DNA of 64,000 nt from Paeniglutamicibacter antarcticus (GCF_900010755.1 NZ_CZJT01000119.1:1-64000), one strand, 5' to 3'. Numbered from the stretch's first letter, positions 41,782-51,686 are shown. The notes: generated from the letters alone by a model not told the origin. Numbers and translations are program-made.

Positions 41782-43019
41782 GACACGGCCCTGCCCAGTG
41801 CCGCCACGTCGATCCCCGCATCGATGAGCTTGGGGTGGGCCAGGTCGGCGGCGGGCATCAGTTGCAGTACCCCGTCGACGGCTTCAAAGAGCGTGGTGGT
41901 TTCGATGGCCCCGTTTTCCACACGTCGCCCCAGACCCAGGATCTCCCCGACGTAGCGTCGCCCATCGGGATCCCTGCGGCAATGCACCACCAGGTCGATG
42001 CAAGCAGCCACCGTCGGAACGACGAAGGCACTGGAAATGTTTTCGCCGGCCAGCAGCGGCAGCGTGCACAGCTTGGTCACCGCGTCGTGGGCTGAATTCG
42101 CGTGGATCGTCGAGAGTCCAGGCAGACCCGAGTTGAGTGCAATGAGCATGTCAAGGGACTCGGCCTGCCGCACCTCACCGATGACCAAGCGGTCCGGACG
42201 CATGCGCAGCGCCTCCTTGACCAGCTTGCGCATGTCGATCTCGCCCTGTCCCTCAAGGTTCTGCTGCCGGGTCTGCAAACCCACAACGTCACGCAGGTTG
42301 ACCTTCAGCTCGAAAATTTCCTCAATGGTGATGACCCGTTCGCGACTGCCGATCGAGGAGGCCAGGCAGTTCAACATCGTGGTTTTGCCGGCCTGGGTGG
42401 CGCCGGACACCAACACGTTCAGCCCCGCGCCCACGGCAACGTCCAGGTAGTGGGCGCCGGCTGCGGAAATTGAACCAAGCGTCACCAGATGATCCAGCCG
42501 GCTGGCCCTGGCAATGAACTTGCGGATGTTGACCGCCCAGTGCTTGCGGGTGATGTCCGGGATGACAACGTGCAACCGCGAACCGTCGGCAAGCTGGCAG
42601 TCGACGAATGGCTGGGAAAGGTCAAGCCTGCGACCCGAGGACTTCAGCATCCGTTCCACGAGCGCGGCAATTTCAGTCTCGGGGATGCGCAGGTTGGTGA
42701 GTTCGGAGATGCCACCGCGGGCCGCAAAAATTTCCTGCGGTCCGTTAATCCAGATCTCCTCGATGTCCGGGTCATCGAGCAGAGGCTGCAGGGAACCGTA
42801 TCCGGCAACCGCATCGAGCACCCGGCGCCGGGCCGCAACCAGGTCCCCCAGCGGGGGCAGCACCCCCATCAGTGAACGTTCGTCGTAGTCACTGACGATG
42901 TCTTCGGTGAGCCTGCGCACCTCACCCAGTTGTGTGGCGGGGTCAAGCCCTTGGCGGCGGATCAGCTCACGAAGCTCCCCGACAACGATCTCTACAGCAT
43001 CCATCCTCGCCTGCTTCAC
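41778..43019 (-). CDS. tadA: Tad/CpaF pilus-assembly ATPase TadA
   Basis: A 413-residue type II/IV secretion ATPase: an N-terminal helical region, GSLQPLLDDPDIEEIWINGP, Walker A GATQAGKTTML, Asp box ITIEEIFELKVN, Walker B RPDRLVIGEVRQAE and His box GLSTIHANSA. It powers assembly and possibly retraction of Flp-type pili. GTG at 43019 or ATG at 43004 may start translation; neither has a strong site. It is the first gene of the operon in this window and no tadZ/cpaE gene precedes it. Its promoter region (43020-43423) is shared with the divergent EssC-like gene. Confidence 0.9.
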   Translation of the reverse strand: MKQARMDAVEIVVGELRELIRRQGLDPATQLGEVRRLTEDIVSDYDERSLMGVLPPLGDLVAARRRVLDAVAGYGSLQPLLDDPDIEEIWINGPQEIFAARGGISELTNLRIPETEIAALVERMLKSSGRRLDLSQPFVDCQLADGSRLHVVIPDITRKHWAVNIRKFIARASRLDHLVTLGSISAAGAHYLDVAVGAGLNVLVSGATQAGKTTMLNCLASSIGSRERVITIEEIFELKVNLRDVVGLQTRQQNLEGQGEIDMRKLVKEALRMRPDRLVIGEVRQAESLDMLIALNSGLPGLSTIHANSAHDAVTKLCTLPLLAGENISSAFVVPTVAACIDLVVHCRRDPDGRRYVGEILGLGRRVENGAIETTTLFEAVDGVLQLMPAADLAHPKLIDAGIDVAALGRAVS

Positions 43020-43423
43020 CTGGTTATCACCACCTGCACGGCCCTGCGGGTTCCGGCGAGTTGGAAACTGTGCGTTGCCCGGGGCCTACTGCCCCGTGGC
43101 CCATCCGACGTCGGTGTCGCAGATTTACGGCGAGAATACCCGTGCCGCGCCCAGCTAAACAAGGGCAATCGCGAATCTGTGGATAGCGGTGCCTGGGCCG
43201 GGAAGGCTTATCCACAAGCCTGAATGCGAGCGGCTCGCGCGCCCACCTGCGTACTTAGAGTGAGGTGAAAGGTTTTCAGGGTTACACCACCGATCACGCG
43301 CCCGTCGAATTCGACCAGGGAATGTTGTTGTTCGCGTCCGAACCGAGGCGGCCAGCGACCTTCCCAAGGTTTCTTGCCGACACCCAAACTGCGCGTCCCA
43401 TGGATTTTGCTGGAGGGCACAAG

Positions 43424-46400
43424 ATGGCCACGAACCTCTTTGTCAGCTTGTGCTCCGTTGGTGCGGAACGACGGTTGCTGCTGGAGATTTCGGGCCCCGG
43501 CACGTGTGACGGCAACCTGCTCGCGGGCGTGCTTGCGAACCGTTATCCGGGGACCAGCTGGTTCTTGGGAGCCACACCCCTGGCCGAAGTCCAGGAACTG
43601 CCCGGTTCCGGGGAAATCCATGTTGCAGACATGCCGATGGACGGTGCACCGCACGAAGGGTTCACCACGGCCCGGACAACGGAAACCGCTCTGACGCCCC
43701 CACCCACGGTCCTGGTGGTGGTTGCGGGTCCCGATCCTGGTGGGGTCTTGGGGTTGTCACGCGGCACCTTTTCCCTGGGCCGCGGGGAGAATGAGCTGGG
43801 CATCGGCGATCCGTTGCTTTCACGCAGGCATGCGCTGATCCACGTTTCGGAAACTTCGATCACGGTTTCCGACGAAGGTTCCGCCAATGGGTTGTGGTTT
43901 GCCGGTGCCAGGATCCAGACACGGCGACTCCTGGTCGGGGACAGTTTCAGGGCCGGAGGCAGCACCTTTGGAGTGATGGCAGCCCAGCGGAAAGAAACCG
44001 GGCGCGAACCCTGGCCGCTGGAACCCATCAGGGTTCAGGGCCGCGAGCCGTCCTCGCGCATAGGCCTTTTGCTGGTCGGCGCGCTGACCCCACTGGCCAT
44101 GGGCATTGGACTGTACTTGGTGACCCGCAATGCGTTTTTCCTGGCGTTTTCTGCGGTTTCAGCACTGAGCGGAGGGCTGCCTTCCTTGTTCATGTTCCGG
44201 GCGCGGCGCGCCTTTGGCCGCGCGACGAAAATGGCCGAACGGCGCGATACTGCCCGGATCGAAGAACTTGCTGCCCCGTTGGGCTCCGTGGCAGCGGGAT
44301 TGCGCCCCGCATTCACCACCGCCCCCGATGGCCTGCCACCACTGGTGCTTGGCAAGGCCCTGTTGCAACCATGGACAAGTACAGATTCCGGTCCGGGGTC
44401 AGGGCCCGTCACACCGTCACGCGGGAAACCCTCCGGCAGGAGGCTAGCCGGCAGGAACCACGCTGCACCAAGGCGTGCCCGGGGCGAGCAGTCCGCGGCC
44501 CACTCCCCCGTGCTGTTGCGGCTGGGCGATGGGCAATGCCTGGCATTTGAAGGCACTAGTTCGCAGTGGGCGGGGGCCGTTCGTGCTGTGCTTGTGCGTT
44601 GGCTTCCGTTGCTGGCGGCAGGAACCCTGCGGGTGGTGGTCAGCGGCCCTGCCGATTTCCTGCCTGCCGGGTTCTTGATGCTCAAGGGCGTGGAGATGTC
44701 CGACGCCGCGGATCCGGCGCTACCCCCTGAGCCGGGGGTAGCGACGATCAGGCTTGTGGTTTGCGGCAGCCATGCGAATGCCGACGCCGACGAAACCAGG
44801 AGCGGCTGGAACGCGTCAAACTCGCCATCAATGGAAGCGTCACCCCGGCTCGGTGCACCTGTGGTTTGGATCCATTGCGGCGGTGTTGCCGGGCAGACAC
44901 GGGCACAAGCAACGGTCAGCCCCTCAGGTTCGCTGGTACTCACGGCGCCGGCGCTGGCAGGAAACCCCTGGCTGGCCGCCGGTACCGAGACGGATTCGGC
45001 GCCCGCCAGTGGGGACGCAGCCGACTCCGACACGCGTCATGGTCTTGCCTTGGAGCCTGCCGCGTTGGGCTTTAGCGCCATGGATCGTGCCATACGCCGA
45101 ATCCTGGAGCCGGGATCTCAACGCCTCGCAGGAGTCGGGAAAGCTGCAAGTGCCGGGGTTGCCGGCGCGGACCTGCCCATTGGGCACCAAACAGCGATGC
45201 CGCCCAAGGTGCAGCAGGCAGAACTGGGCGCCCTCATCGGTGATGCTGCAACCGGCCCCGTCATGCTCGACTTGTTCAAGCACGGGCCGCACCTCCTGGT
45301 TGCGGGCACCACCGGAAGCGGAAAGTCCGAGCTGCTGCGTACGCTGGTGCTGGGGTTGGCCAGCAACCATGGACCCGATGAGCTGGCGTTCATGTTGGTG
45401 GATTTCAAGGGCGGTGCAACCCTGTCCCCGCTGGCGGGGCTTCCCCATGTGCAGCATCTTGTCTCGGATCTTGATACAGCTGCCGCCCGGCGCGTGTTGG
45501 AGCAACTTACCTGCGAGCTGCACCGCCGTGAATCCCTGCTCGCGGCCCATCATGCAACGGATCTTGCCGCGTACCTGGCTGCACGCACCGAATCGGATCC
45601 ACTGCTGCCCTCCCTCGTGGTGGTGGTCGACGAATTCCGGGTCTTTGCCACCGAGCTGCCCGGCGCGTTGGAGAACATCGTGCAACTTGCCACCGTGGGC
45701 AGGTCCCTGGGTATCCATCTGGTGCTGAGCACCCAGCGGCCCTCCGGTACCTTGAATGCGCAGTTGCGCGCCAACATTTCGACGGTGGTCGCGTTGCGCA
45801 CCGTGGGTGAGTTCGAATCGAGCGACCTGATCGGATCCGATGTTGCTGCACGGCTGGATCCCTCGGAACCGGGTTGGGCTTTCATGCGCTGCGGCAGTGA
45901 AAAACCCCTGAAGTTCCGGGTCCGGGTGAATGCGCGGGCCAGAACGGAGCTGTCGGTTCGGGCTTGGGGCGCGCATCTGGGTGGTTCGCTGTGGCAAGAA
46001 TCCGCGGGTTTGCCGGCCCCCGGCGCACGGTCTGGGAACTCTGCGGTCCGCCACGGTGGCCCGGAGCCAGGGATCGCTGCAGCGGTTCGGGAGATCGTGG
46101 ACTCATGGGCAAACTCCGAACGCGCGCAAAACCCGTTTTCCCCAGCACTGTCGGGATACGTACGGCAGGTGCCGCGCACCGTACTGCGCTCGGCGGCACC
46201 AACCGATGCCATCGTGGGGCTCGTTGACCGAGTCGATTCGGCCCATCCGGGGCCGATGGTCTTCAACCCTGGATCGTTGCGCCGGTTGGCGGTTTGCGGG
46301 CAACCTGGTTCAGGTATCGAGGCGGTTCCGGAACTACTGGTGCGGGCACTGAACCAGCGAGCCTGGACAACTCCGATTTTTGTGCTCGACGGCAATGGGA

Positions 46401-47548
46401 CCCAGCAACGCTTGGCACAGCATCCGGGGGTCCGTGGTTACTTCGGGCCACAGGATTCCTGGCGTATCCAGGAACTGATTCGCCAGCTTGAAAACCCCGG
46501 CACCACCTCACCGCTGATGGTGTTGGTCAGCGGTATTTCCGGATGGACGCAATCGTTGGGGGCAACCCTGTATCCGATGCTGGATGCCGCACTTGCAGCG
46601 TTTGCCCGGAACGCCGGGACCACCGGCACGGTCTTGGTGATATCCGGTGATCGGGATCTTGCCGGAAGCCGTGCCGCATCCTTGTGCGAATCACGCTGGT
46701 ACTTTCCCCGTGGTGCGGGTCCCGAACTACTCATGGGCTGGCCCCGGCTCAAACAGGTCGGACGGTTTCCGGGCCGCGGTTTACTGATTGGACCAGGCGA
46801 GCCCGAGACCGGAACGGAATTCCAATTGATCGATCCAAACGCGGTGCAGGGGCACCCCCAAGAACCGGTGCCGGCCCACTGGATCAGCAACAGCCAGCTT
46901 CCGGATATCTTGAGCGGCGCCGAGGTACGTGCCCGGGTGGCTCGCGGGGAAAAAACCAAATCTACCGGGGACCCCTGCCAGGACCGCGAACCCGGTTCCC
47001 GGCTGATGGTGTTTCCGCTGGGAGTGTGTGGTCCCGAAAACCGCGTGTTCCACTGGTCCCCCGGTGCGTACGGGATTGTTATTGGCGCTGAAGGCCCGGA
47101 CCGGAATGCTCTCATGCGCCACCTCGCGGCTAGTTCGCTTCCGGGCAACCAGGTGACCTTGCACCTCAAGACCGGTGACAGGTTGCCGATGAATGACGGG
47201 GAACTTGCGGACATGGCGAGGGCGCTTGGTTCCGACCGGGTCGGGCTCGTGGTCATTGACGCGGCCGATGCACGGCAGGCTGAGACCGCACGGTCCGTCG
47301 CATTTTTGGCCGCCGAACGGATCACCGTGTTACTGAGCATTGAACCGGCCTCGCGGGTCCTCATTGGCTTGGGGCTCGGCGGGATCGTGAGTGATCCACG
47401 CAGCTTTGTGGTTCTGGACCCACTGTCGGTTGCCGATGCCGACCCGGCGGGATTCAGGTTCACCCCGGACCCGCATTCGGTGCCGGGCAGGGCCTTGGTC
47501 ATGGACGGCGGAACATTGCGCCAGATCCAGTGCGTGAACTGCGATTGA
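43424..47548 (+). CDS. FHA-TM-FtsK/SpoIIIE ATPase (EssC/EccC-like), solitary
   Basis: A 1374-residue protein with EssC-like order: an N-terminal beta domain (1-85), an FHA domain (about 93-190, with SLGRGENELGIGDPLLSRRHA), two membrane helices (about 212-260), then FtsK/SpoIIIE ATPase modules. The first module is intact: Walker A GTTGSGKSELLRT near 627, DFKGGATLSPL and Walker B VVVVDEF near 731. Two later modules are degenerate (GQPGSGIEAVP near 958; GAEGPDRNAL near 1220). GGAGGG before the ATG at 43424 sets the start. Type VII secretion ATPases have this layout, but no WXG100, EccB, EccD, EccE or mycosin gene is visible. It is divergent from the Tad operon. Confidence 0.82.
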   Translation: MATNLFVSLCSVGAERRLLLEISGPGTCDGNLLAGVLANRYPGTSWFLGATPLAEVQELPGSGEIHVADMPMDGAPHEGFTTARTTETALTPPPTVLVVVAGPDPGGVLGLSRGTFSLGRGENELGIGDPLLSRRHALIHVSETSITVSDEGSANGLWFAGARIQTRRLLVGDSFRAGGSTFGVMAAQRKETGREPWPLEPIRVQGREPSSRIGLLLVGALTPLAMGIGLYLVTRNAFFLAFSAVSALSGGLPSLFMFRARRAFGRATKMAERRDTARIEELAAPLGSVAAGLRPAFTTAPDGLPPLVLGKALLQPWTSTDSGPGSGPVTPSRGKPSGRRLAGRNHAAPRRARGEQSAAHSPVLLRLGDGQCLAFEGTSSQWAGAVRAVLVRWLPLLAAGTLRVVVSGPADFLPAGFLMLKGVEMSDAADPALPPEPGVATIRLVVCGSHANADADETRSGWNASNSPSMEASPRLGAPVVWIHCGGVAGQTRAQATVSPSGSLVLTAPALAGNPWLAAGTETDSAPASGDAADSDTRHGLALEPAALGFSAMDRAIRRILEPGSQRLAGVGKAASAGVAGADLPIGHQTAMPPKVQQAELGALIGDAATGPVMLDLFKHGPHLLVAGTTGSGKSELLRTLVLGLASNHGPDELAFMLVDFKGGATLSPLAGLPHVQHLVSDLDTAAARRVLEQLTCELHRRESLLAAHHATDLAAYLAARTESDPLLPSLVVVVDEFRVFATELPGALENIVQLATVGRSLGIHLVLSTQRPSGTLNAQLRANISTVVALRTVGEFESSDLIGSDVAARLDPSEPGWAFMRCGSEKPLKFRVRVNARARTELSVRAWGAHLGGSLWQESAGLPAPGARSGNSAVRHGGPEPGIAAAVREIVDSWANSERAQNPFSPALSGYVRQVPRTVLRSAAPTDAIVGLVDRVDSAHPGPMVFNPGSLRRLAVCGQPGSGIEAVPELLVRALNQRAWTTPIFVLDGNGTQQRLAQHPGVRGYFGPQDSWRIQELIRQLENPGTTSPLMVLVSGISGWTQSLGATLYPMLDAALAAFARNAGTTGTVLVISGDRDLAGSRAASLCESRWYFPRGAGPELLMGWPRLKQVGRFPGRGLLIGPGEPETGTEFQLIDPNAVQGHPQEPVPAHWISNSQLPDILSGAEVRARVARGEKTKSTGDPCQDREPGSRLMVFPLGVCGPENRVFHWSPGAYGIVIGAEGPDRNALMRHLAASSLPGNQVTLHLKTGDRLPMNDGELADMARALGSDRVGLVVIDAADARQAETARSVAFLAAERITVLLSIEPASRVLIGLGLGGIVSDPRSFVVLDPLSVADADPAGFRFTPDPHSVPGRALVMDGGTLRQIQCVNCD

Positions 47549-47597
47549 GTGAACCGTGATCAGTCAGCGGCTCTTGGCCCCTCGCGGTGGGCAGTAC

Positions 47598-48080
47598 CTA
47601 GTTGGATACGCCGGATTCCGAGGTTTCGCCACCGGCGGTGCCCTGTGACCCCCGGTTCGCCGATGGCCTGTCACCCAGGAAGCCAGTGGTGCGCGGGTCA
47701 AAGAGCAACACCACAACGGCTGCGGCCGGGATCAGCCACAGCCACGCCATCAACCATGCCTCGGTTTGGAAGTACGGGATCGCGAGGATGATCTGGAAAA
47801 GCTGCCAGAACAATGCAGCAGCACGGGTCCAGGCCTTACCCCGGAAGAAGAAATGCGCCACGGTGAGCTGCCAGAGACCGGCAGCAAGGATCAGAACCAA
47901 CATGAACAGCCGGGCCCCCATGCCGAGTGCTCCCGCATCGCCCAGCTGCAACGCATAAGTGACACCGTAGAACAGCACCGCGGCGCCTTCGAGCACCAAC
48001 AGTGCACAAATCATCAGCACCGAGATGGGGCGGTGCTTGCTGCCGGGATTGGAGGCTATGGCATCTGGCTGGTTATTCAC
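47598..48080 (-). CDS. Four-helix membrane protein, unknown function
   Basis: A 160-residue protein with a polar N-terminus, four membrane helices (ISVLMICALLVLEGAAVLFYGVTYAL; LFMLVLILAAGLWQLTVAHFF; AALFWQLFQIILAIPYF; LMAWLWLIPAAAVVVLLF) and a Ser/Gly-rich cytoplasmic tail. This type is common and uncharacterised in Micrococcaceae. It converges on the EssC-like gene with a 49-base gap and may share the whiB1 promoter region on the other side. Confidence 0.7.
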   Translation of the reverse strand: MNNQPDAIASNPGSKHRPISVLMICALLVLEGAAVLFYGVTYALQLGDAGALGMGARLFMLVLILAAGLWQLTVAHFFFRGKAWTRAAALFWQLFQIILAIPYFQTEAWLMAWLWLIPAAAVVVLLFDPRTTGFLGDRPSANRGSQGTAGGETSESGVSN

Positions 48081-48405
48081 CCCTCAAATCTAGCCCGGCT
48101 CACCGCACGACGCGAAAGCGGCAAGACACCGAAAATGAGCTAAACGGTGGATAAGGTGCCAAACAACACCCTTGTCAGCCGCGTGGAAACCTGTTAGTCG
48201 AACCCGGGAACCAAGCACTTGTGATGAAGCACTCAAGACTGCGGGGGTATTTACAACACCGGCCCCTTGTTTACGTGAACGTAACATGAAAACCTTGTTA
48301 GGCAGTGGATCGGGCGAGCCGTTTTTCCCCGGAAACTGTTCCCGCCCCGGCTGCAAGCCTTGGGCAGTTCTTCCTCAGACCTACTTTCAAGGAGCATCAT
48401 CAAGC
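48081..48405. promoter_or_regulatory. Non-coding region with palindrome upstream of whiB1
   Basis: This 325-base region separates a divergent membrane-protein gene from whiB1. It contains the perfect palindrome TTACGT-GA-ACGTAA at 48271-48284, 122 bases before the whiB1 start, a candidate operator. No gene is seen here. An AAGGAG site for whiB1 is at 48389-48394. Confidence 0.5.
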
Positions 48406-48654
48406 ATGGATTGGCGTAGCCGCGCGGCCTGTCTGGACAAGGACCCGGAGCTGTTTTTCCCGGTAGGAAACACCGGACCGGCCCTGCTCCAGATTGAAGA
48501 AGCCAAAAGTGTCTGCCGACGGTGCCCCGTCGTTGACACCTGCCTGCAATGGGCCATCGAATCCGGCCAGGATGCCGGTGTATGGGGTGGCATGAGCGAA
48601 GACGAACGCCGTGCACTCAAGCGCCGGGCAGCACGTGCCCGCCGCGCTTCCTGA
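48406..48654 (+). CDS. whiB1: WhiB-family iron-sulfur regulator WhiB1
   Basis: An 82-residue WhiB protein. The four [4Fe-4S] ligands are C9, C37, C40 and C46 (CRRCPVVDTC), followed by the turn GVWGGMSEDERRALKRR and a basic tail. Sequence and spacing match WhiB1 of mycobacteria and streptomycetes (MDWR start, DPELFFPVGN.GPAL.QI), an essential NO-sensing regulator that binds the housekeeping sigma factor. The frame stays open upstream, but AAGGAG and family length fix the ATG at 48406. Confidence 0.94.
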   Translation: MDWRSRAACLDKDPELFFPVGNTGPALLQIEEAKSVCRRCPVVDTCLQWAIESGQDAGVWGGMSEDERRALKRRAARARRAS

Positions 48655-48811
48655 CGCAGAGCAACACAGCACCAAGATTTCAATCGGGGGACGGTTCCAG
48701 TGGATCCGGCCCTCGATTTTCTTGTATCCGAGTCTCACGTTGTTGCTTCCAGCAGCGGCAACAAACCAGCACGCTTTCGTGTTGGATCAACCCGATATCC
48801 GCACCACTAGT

Positions 48812-48824
48812 TACGATCGATAAG
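48812..48824 (+). promoter_or_regulatory. Possible -10 element of a leaderless kinase transcript
   Basis: TACGAT (48812-48817) lies six bases before the GTG start of the kinase gene, and no Shine-Dalgarno sequence is present. The spacing fits a leaderless mRNA; no matching -35 was found. Confidence 0.4.
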
Positions 48825-51028
48825 TGACAGAGCCCCGAACCGACCCACGCATTGGCACCACCCTCGATGGCCGCTACCTCATTAAAGCGCGCATCGCAGA
48901 TGGCGGCATGTCCACCGTCTACCGTGCCATGGATACCCGCCTCCACCGCACCGTGGCGGTCAAGGTGCTGCACGCGCACATGGCTTCGGATCCCGCGGTG
49001 CTTGACAGGTTCACCGCCGAAGCGATCATTTCCGCTGGCCTGAACCACGCGAACATCGTCGAAATCCGGGACCACCATGTCTCGGCCGATGCCGCCTACC
49101 TGGTCATGGAATACGTCCGGGGGCTGAACCTGCGCGAGCTTTTGGCCGAACGCGGGCGCTTCACCCCCCGCCAGGCCCTTGCGATGCTGCAAGCAATCTG
49201 CACCGGGCTCTCGGTGGCGCACCAAGAAGGCATCGTCCACCGCGACATGAAGCCCGCCAACGTGTTGATTGCCGATGACGGTTCCGTGAAGGTCGCAGAC
49301 TTTGGCCTGGCCCGCGCCGCCTCCGCCCACACAAACGCCACCACGTTCTTCGGCACCGCCGCCTACATCTCCCCCGAGCTTGCCGTGGGAGACCCTGCCG
49401 ATGAGCGCAGCGACATCTACGCGGTGGGCATCATGGCCTACGAACTGCTCACCGGGGTGCAGCCGTTCACCTCCGAAAGCGCCTACGGTCTCGCGTTCAA
49501 GCACATCAACGACCGAGTCCCGGCGCCCTCGGAACTCGTGCCGGGGCTCTCCTCCGAACTTGACGAGCTCGTCGCCTATTGCACCAACAAGGACCCCGAG
49601 GACCGCCCGCAGAATGCCTCGTTCCTGCTCAGCGACCTGAAGCAGATCCAGGGCTCACTCACCGCCGGGCAGCTGGACTTGGGCTCGGAAACCCTCGGCG
49701 GCATCAAGGACCTGATCCCACCGGCGGCAACCCCGCACACAACCGTGCATGACCGGCTTGCGCAGGCGCAGCAACGCCGCGATTCATTGGCCGAAAGCGC
49801 CGCCGCAGCGATGTCAGTGGCCATGGGCGAGCCGACCCAGGCGATCACCTCCGGCGCAGGCATAGACGCAACCCAGGCCCTCGGAAACCGCCAGTCAGCT
49901 GGCGGACCGCAGGAAACCACGGTGTTGAAGTCCAACCCCGACCAGACAAGCGTGCTTGCCACCCGGCCAGCTGCATCCGGCGGGGCAGCACACGGCTCCG
50001 GAAACACCGGGCAGCTGCCGGCTGTTGCCGCTCCAACCCAGCGACCCCTTTCGGCACGTCGGGCCAAGAGAAACGCCAAGGCCGCGGACCTTGCCTGGAA
50101 AAAAGATGCGCAGATCCCCACGCACCAGCTGGCCCCCAAAATGCGCACTGGACGCAAATGGCTCATCGGGGTGCTGCTGACCCTGCTGGCAGTGCTGCTT
50201 GCCGGCACCGCGTTCTTCTTCGGCATGGGCCCCGGCTCGCCCTTCACCATCCCGCAACTGGCAAATGTTTCCAGCGCGCAGGCGATCTCCGACCTGAGGG
50301 ACGATGGTGTGCAAGTCACCACCTTGGATGTTTTCGACGAGAAGGTCGAGCGCGGCCTCGTGGTGGGAAGTGATCCCGCCGCCGGGGAAACAATCCGCCG
50401 ATTTCAAGGCCTCCAGCTGAAAATTTCCAAGGGGCCGGAGCTTTTCGCGGTTCCAAACCTGACCGGGCGCAAGCAGGCCGATGCCGAAAAGGACCTCAAG
50501 GCTGCGCGTCTTGCCCTCGGCGAGGTTGACAAGAAGTACTCCGAGGAGGTCGCCAAGGGCGTGGTGATCAGCCACAAGCCGGGCACCGGCGAGAAGCTGC
50601 GCGGCGCTTCCAAGGTAGCCATCGTGATCTCCCGCGGGCCGGCACCCGTTGACGTGCCACGCGTGGTGGGGATGACCGCGGCCAAGGCCAAGGCCACGCT
50701 GAAGGATGCGGGGCTCAAGGGCGAAGAGGCTTCCAGGGCGTACAGTCGCACCGTTGAAGCCGGCGCTGTCATCTCGCAGAAACCTGCGGGCGGACAGGCC
50801 GAACGCGGATCCACTATCACCTATGTCATCTCCCGCGGACCCAAGATGATCGAGGTCCCCAACGTGCAGGGCAAACAGGTTGGCGAGGCCACGGCGGCAC
50901 TTGAGGCACTGGGCTTCAAGGTCGACGTGGAGGAGTTCCTGGGCGGGTTCTTCGGTACCGTGCGCACCCAGACCCCTGCCGGCGGCACCGCCCCCGAAGG
51001 CTCAACCATCAAGCTTGTGGTGGTCTAG
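48824..51028 (+). CDS. PASTA-domain serine/threonine protein kinase (PknL-like)
   Basis: A 734-residue transmembrane kinase. The kinase domain (residues about 12-275) has IADGGMSTVYRA (glycine loop), VAVKVL (Lys), HRDMKPANVL, DFGLA and GTAAYISPE. A Ser/Ala/Pro-rich juxtamembrane region is followed by one helix (WLIGVLLTLLAVLLAGTAFFFG, about 446-467) and four extracellular PASTA repeats, which in relatives bind muropeptides. The IADGGMSTVYR loop and the downstream order aroG-plsC-fadD15 resemble mycobacterial pknL, though PknL itself lacks PASTA repeats. GTG start without ribosome-binding site. Confidence 0.9.
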   Translation: MTEPRTDPRIGTTLDGRYLIKARIADGGMSTVYRAMDTRLHRTVAVKVLHAHMASDPAVLDRFTAEAIISAGLNHANIVEIRDHHVSADAAYLVMEYVRGLNLRELLAERGRFTPRQALAMLQAICTGLSVAHQEGIVHRDMKPANVLIADDGSVKVADFGLARAASAHTNATTFFGTAAYISPELAVGDPADERSDIYAVGIMAYELLTGVQPFTSESAYGLAFKHINDRVPAPSELVPGLSSELDELVAYCTNKDPEDRPQNASFLLSDLKQIQGSLTAGQLDLGSETLGGIKDLIPPAATPHTTVHDRLAQAQQRRDSLAESAAAAMSVAMGEPTQAITSGAGIDATQALGNRQSAGGPQETTVLKSNPDQTSVLATRPAASGGAAHGSGNTGQLPAVAAPTQRPLSARRAKRNAKAADLAWKKDAQIPTHQLAPKMRTGRKWLIGVLLTLLAVLLAGTAFFFGMGPGSPFTIPQLANVSSAQAISDLRDDGVQVTTLDVFDEKVERGLVVGSDPAAGETIRRFQGLQLKISKGPELFAVPNLTGRKQADAEKDLKAARLALGEVDKKYSEEVAKGVVISHKPGTGEKLRGASKVAIVISRGPAPVDVPRVVGMTAAKAKATLKDAGLKGEEASRAYSRTVEAGAVISQKPAGGQAERGSTITYVISRGPKMIEVPNVQGKQVGEATAALEALGFKVDVEEFLGGFFGTVRTQTPAGGTAPEGSTIKLVVV

Positions 51029-51183
51029 GCCGAACTGCGGGACGGCTCATCGCACTGAACTCCGGACTGCCGGGACTATCCGCGATCCACGTGTTGTGAT
51101 CCAGGTGAACTCAGATCCGCGCTTGTCGGCGATTCCGGTTTTTTGATTATCGTCGACGCAAACCACATGGGTGGGGTATTGAA

Positions 51184-51615
51184 ATGATCACGTTCGACCA
51201 AGCCCGTGCGCTGGCCTATCAGGCCAACCACCAGCTGTGGGAGTCCAACGGCAACCCCGGCGAGTACTACGTGGAACCCTATGGTTTTGAAGACAGGTAC
51301 TTCTACCTGATGGTCGACGGCGCCCGCGAAACATTGGAGGAGCCGGATTTCGACTTCATGCTGATGGGCTGGCCGCTGACACTCGTCGCAAAATTCAGCG
51401 GCGAAACTTACCAAGTAGGCACCTTGACGATCCAAGGCCACGTCGACCGGATGATGCAGGTGGGGCAGGTCCCGGCCGAGGTCTACGACATCTGCCTGGA
51501 TCGCCCCTACTGCAGCCCCGCCTTTGACGATGGCTTTTCCATCCCCACCGGGGTGCGGGATCTGCAGAGCCAAGAGCCAATTTACCTGGATGCGCGGATC
51601 CTGGATCTCGGTTAA
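51184..51615 (+). CDS. Conserved hypothetical protein (143 aa)
   Basis: A small acidic cytoplasmic protein beginning MITFDQARALAYQANHQLWE, with an aromatic-rich core (YYVEPYGFEDRYFYLMVDG, FMLMGWPLTLVAKF). The N-terminus is reminiscent of small immunity-type or YrhB-like proteins (ITFxxA start and a YGFED turn), but I do not recognise a domain. It lies alone between the kinase and the convergent aroG gene. Confidence 0.65.
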   Translation: MITFDQARALAYQANHQLWESNGNPGEYYVEPYGFEDRYFYLMVDGARETLEEPDFDFMLMGWPLTLVAKFSGETYQVGTLTIQGHVDRMMQVGQVPAEVYDICLDRPYCSPAFDDGFSIPTGVRDLQSQEPIYLDARILDLG

Positions 51616-51686
51616 GTCCCCGCATTCGAGTCCCACTGCAGTCCCGCCCCGCAGTGGGGGCTCCAACACTGGGCTCCAACAAACAA

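Noticed and set aside
48211..48240. Possible CRP-type site upstream of whiB1 (TGTGA followed by ACTCA)
   Set aside because: The second half-site does not match TCACA, so the resemblance is only partial.
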